A stretch of 16,554 nucleotides of DNA from an uncultured Selenomonadales bacterium (GTDB lineage: Bacteria > Bacillota > Negativicutes > Selenomonadales > Selenomonadaceae): NCBI GenBank assembly GCA_937877655.1, contig CALFJC010000016.1:1-16554 (forward strand), written 5' to 3'. Below the pieces are notes generated by a model that saw only the letters and a program-made list of their open reading frames with translations, was not told the origin of the DNA and did no database searches. Positions 14,429-16,554 of the stretch are shown in pieces (positions within the stretch are counted from its first letter, which is position 1; every line of letters begins with the position of its first letter). The translations under genes and the position numbers were made by a program.

Positions 14429-15454
14429 TCATTTAAAAAGGTTAGAGAATTTCTTGACTGTCTCGTCCTTGTTTTCGAGTACTTCGGAGTAATTGATTTT
14501 TATTCCGTTGTCCAATGCCTCTTCGGGCGAAGGCAGACCGTATTTTTCGGGCATTTGAACATCACTGCGAACGGGAACCGTCCCCGCATTTGCAACCATT
14601 TGTTGAGCTTCTTGCGTCAAAAGATAATCCAAAAATTTTTTCGCGTTGTCTTTATGGTCGGCGTCTTTGAAAATCGCAACGGGACTCGGAACCATTAAAA
14701 GTTCTTGAGGATAAACCATTTTCAGCGGCGCACCTTTATCGATTTTGCCCGCCGTAATGTAATCGACGCCCAAGCAAGCGTTCAAAACTCCGTCGGCGGT
14801 ATCGTCAACAACGCGTCCCGAACCTTTGGATTTTGTCGCGCCGTTGTCATGAAGGCGAACGATATAATCCCAGCCGAATTGTTTCTCAAGAAGCGCGATA
14901 CTCATAAAAGCCGTGCCCGAAAGAGCAGGGTCGGCAATGCCGAAAGAATTTTTGTAAAGCGGATCCGTCGCTATTGTCTCCCAACCTGCGGGCTCGGTCG
15001 TGACTTTGTTTGTATTTATGACAATGCCGAGCGTCCCGAATCTGGCGGCAGTAAACGAGCCGTCATAATCGTCAAAGGGATTTAACAGCTCATCAAAGCC
15101 TGCGGGTTGATATTGTTCGAGTAAGCCCTCGTTTTTCATTTGATAAAAGTCGGGAACTTCGCTCGTCCAAATTATGTCAGCCATTAAATGTCCGCTCTGG
15201 CGTTCCGCTTCGAGTTTCGCCATAATTTTTCCCGCGCCCATCGATTGCCAATCAACCTCAATGCCGGGATTCTTCGCCTTGAAACCTTCGACAATCCCGC
15301 CGATAAGTGATTCTTTCATCGACGTGTAAATTATAAGCTTGTCGGCGGGATTTTTATTATCCGCGCCGTTTTTCTCGGCAGAATTATCTCCGCCGCATCC
15401 TGCAAAGATCATTGTCACGAGGAGCAATGTCGCCGCAAAAATTTTTTTGAACAT
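14429..15454 (-). CDS. ABC-type substrate-binding lipoprotein (ferric iron / phosphonate / spermidine-like SBP)
   Basis: A 341-residue periplasmic-binding-protein-type lipoprotein. The signal peptide MFKKIFAATLLLVTMIFAGC ends in a lipobox with Cys20. The mature protein has the type-2 SBP pattern: KLIIYTSMKESL (39-50), DIIWTSEVPDFYQM (93-106), FGTLGIVINTNKV (139-151), DPALSGTAF (175-183), LGVDYITAGK (228-237), MVYPQELLMV (246-255) and FLDYLLTQEAQQMVA (274-288). It is closest in style to AfuA/FbpA and aminoethylphosphonate binders, but the adjacent Tyr pair of ferric-binding proteins is absent (DY at 231-232), so the ligand is uncertain. I chose ATG at 15454 over TTG at 15472 because GGAGGG precedes it. 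It begins 25 bp after trpA with no terminator between. No permease or ATPase gene is adjacent. Confidence 0.88.
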   Translation of the reverse strand: MFKKIFAATLLLVTMIFAGCGGDNSAEKNGADNKNPADKLIIYTSMKESLIGGIVEGFKAKNPGIEVDWQSMGAGKIMAKLEAERQSGHLMADIIWTSEVPDFYQMKNEGLLEQYQPAGFDELLNPFDDYDGSFTAARFGTLGIVINTNKVTTEPAGWETIATDPLYKNSFGIADPALSGTAFMSIALLEKQFGWDYIVRLHDNGATKSKGSGRVVDDTADGVLNACLGVDYITAGKIDKGAPLKMVYPQELLMVPSPVAIFKDADHKDNAKKFLDYLLTQEAQQMVANAGTVPVRSDVQMPEKYGLPSPEEALDNGIKINYSEVLENKDETVKKFSNLFK

Positions 15455-15479
15455 AACCTCAACCCTCCGCAAAAAATTT

Positions 15480-16259
15480 TTAATCCAAAGTTTTAATCGC
15501 GTCCTTCATTTCGCGAACATATTCGCCGACAAATTTTGGAGCTTCTTCGCCGTGTTTGGCAATAATTTTTATGATCGCCGAACCGACAATCGCGCCGTCC
15601 GAAATGCCCGCCATCTTTTTTGCCTGCGCGGGCGTCGAAATGCCGAAACCTATTGCGCACGGAATTTTTGTATTTTTCCTTACCGCCGCAACTATCGAAG
15701 TCAAATCGGTTTTAATTTCACTGCGAACGCCCGTCACGCCCAAACTCGAAACAACATAAACAAAACCTTCCGCCTCGCGGGCAATCATTGCAATTCGATT
15801 TTCCGAAGTCGGAGCGATCATCGAAATTAAATCGACGCCGTATTTTCTGCACAGCGAAAGAAATTCGCCTTTTTCCTCAAAAGGCAAGTCGGGCAAAATC
15901 AAGCCGTCAATTTCAATTTTCTCGCACGACGCAATAAATTCTTCCGCGCCGTAAGAAAAAATCACGTTGGCATAAGTCATGAAAACCATCGGAACTTTCA
16001 CGTCGCCGCGCAGGTATCGAACAAGTTCAAAAACTTTATCGGTCGTGACGCCGCCTTTGAGTGCACGAACATTTGCTTCTTGAATCACGACGCCTTCAGC
16101 CGTCGGATCTGAAAAAGGAATGCCCAATTCGATTAAATCGGCTCCGTTTTCGACGGCGGCTCTCACGACGGCGGCGGTTGTTTTCAAATTCGGATCTCCG
16201 CAAGTTATGAACGGGATAAACGCCTTGCCTTTCTCGAACGCCTTAAAAATTTTACTCAT
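15480..16259 (-). CDS. trpA: tryptophan synthase alpha subunit
   Basis: A 259-residue TIM-barrel subunit that cleaves indole-3-glycerol phosphate to indole and glyceraldehyde 3-phosphate, normally passing indole to TrpB. Signatures: FIPFITCGDP (14-23), LIELGIPFSDP (42-52) with catalytic Glu44 (E. coli Glu49), PDLPFEEK, YVVSSLGVTGVRSE and GFGISTPAQAKK, then DGAIVGSAIIK. At the position of catalytic Asp60 the motif reads TAEG, so it is Glu55; I recall the same AEG form in clostridial TrpA proteins, which would make it a lineage trait. ATG at 16259 has GGAG 9 nt upstream and gives normal length, so the in-frame extension to 16352 is rejected. It has its own promoter and no trpB beside it in the window. 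Probably co-transcribed with the downstream binding-protein gene. Confidence 0.95.
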   Translation of the reverse strand: MSKIFKAFEKGKAFIPFITCGDPNLKTTAAVVRAAVENGADLIELGIPFSDPTAEGVVIQEANVRALKGGVTTDKVFELVRYLRGDVKVPMVFMTYANVIFSYGAEEFIASCEKIEIDGLILPDLPFEEKGEFLSLCRKYGVDLISMIAPTSENRIAMIAREAEGFVYVVSSLGVTGVRSEIKTDLTSIVAAVRKNTKIPCAIGFGISTPAQAKKMAGISDGAIVGSAIIKIIAKHGEEAPKFVGEYVREMKDAIKTLD

Positions 16260-16311
16260 TGAAATTTTCTCCTCAATTATTCCTGATTTGTCACGGCAAA
16301 TTTCGCCGATG

Positions 16312-16340
16312 ATTATAACACGCACAAGACTTTTTGCCAA
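16312..16340 (-). promoter_or_regulatory. promoter of the trpA transcript
   Basis: On the minus strand: TTGGCA (16335-16340, 5 of 6), a 17-nt spacer, then TATAAT (16312-16317) with an extended TGT element. The predicted start near 16305 leaves a leader of about 45 nt, too short for a classical trp attenuator or T-box. Confidence 0.75.
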
Positions 16341-16352
16341 AGACAATTTCAT

Positions 16353-16378
16353 AAAAAAATCCTCGACAAGTGTCGGGG
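16353..16378 (-). terminator. intrinsic terminator of the upstream minus-strand gene
   Basis: On the minus strand a 7-bp stem with one G-T (arms 16372-16378 and 16361-16367, loop of 4), then one A and seven T. It separates the partial gene at 16382-16554 from the trpA promoter. Confidence 0.8.
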
Positions 16379-16381
16379 AAT

Positions 16382-16554
16382 TTATTTTGTTCGCAGTGAG
16401 TTCGCCAAAATTATCGCGGAGAAAATTGCAACGCCAACCGCCGATTGATTCTTAAAATCTGCGCGGTCTTGAGAGAAATTTCTCTTACCAATAAAAAACT
16501 TTCCAACGTCGGATAAGTGAAAGTCGCCAAAGCTGCTACCCGATAGCCTGTTTT
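16382..16554 (-). CDS. 3' end of an unrecognised protein gene (partial)
   Basis: An open minus-strand frame runs from the window edge for 56 codons to a TAA at 16382-16384. The visible tail contains SSFGDFHLSDVGKFFIG, then a polar stretch, and ends in a hydrophobic segment (AVGVAIFSAIILANSL) followed by RTK. I do not recognise it. Support comes from the terminator only 4 bp after the stop codon. One competing frame stays open for about 50 codons, so the frame choice is moderate in confidence. Confidence 0.55.
   Translation of the reverse strand, partial: NRLSGSSFGDFHLSDVGKFFIGKRNFSQDRADFKNQSAVGVAIFSAIILANSLRTK

Noticed and set aside
16300..16340. Possible Fur-like box (TTATAATCATC on the minus strand) at the trpA/binding-protein promoter
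   Set aside because: The match is short and mostly the -10 box itself; no 19-bp palindrome is present.
16260..16352. In-frame N-terminal extension of TrpA by 31 residues
   Set aside because: It would place the start upstream of the likely transcription start; the ATG at 16259 has a ribosome site and gives family-typical length.

Overview
The window looks like chromosomal DNA from a diderm Firmicute, most likely Negativicutes (Selenomonas-like). This rests on GGAGG-type ribosome binding sites, a TrpA of clostridial character, lipoproteins and an RND-type periplasmic adaptor that imply an outer membrane, and a large RTX protein of the type-1-secreted kind. The genus is an inference and is not proven by the sequence.

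Layout. (1) 20-4552, minus strand: a three-gene operon encoding an RND-family lipoprotein adaptor followed by two tandem paralogous DAACS-type (glutamate/dicarboxylate/neutral amino acid) symporters. Each symporter carries an extra N-terminal ~130-residue domain resembling a degenerate RsbW-like GHKL ATPase. (2) 4553-4898: a divergent intergenic region with back-to-back sigma-A-type promoters and the first copy of a ~200 bp dispersed repeat rich in hairpins. (3) 4899-8036, plus strand: a tightly coupled operon folP-folB-folK/DHFR fusion-ung-small membrane protein, closed by a bidirectional terminator at 8091-8119. (4) 8123-9000, minus strand: a Tat-type amidase (PGRP/Amidase_2) gene, preceded by a recent partial duplication of its own promoter and 5' end. 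(5) 9015-14006, minus strand: a 1663-residue protein made almost wholly of RTX-like beta-roll repeats and a recurrent ~70-residue module. (6) 14007-14428: intergenic, with the second copy of the dispersed repeat. (7) 14429-16259, minus strand: trpA followed 25 bp later by a substrate-binding lipoprotein gene, from a good promoter at 16312-16340. (8) 16382-16554: the 3' end of an unrecognised minus-strand gene with its own terminator.

How the genes work together. The fol operon covers the pterin-to-tetrahydrofolate steps (aldolase, pyrophosphokinase, dihydropteroate synthase, reductase) but lacks FolE and FolC here. The adaptor/symporter operon is the least conventional part: the adaptor has no RND pump beside it, and one symporter has lost residues that bind sodium in GltPh. 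The most notable non-coding signal is the pair of dispersed repeats, whose two best hairpins differ between copies by compensating base changes. No tRNA, rRNA, CRISPR array, insertion sequence or phage gene was seen.
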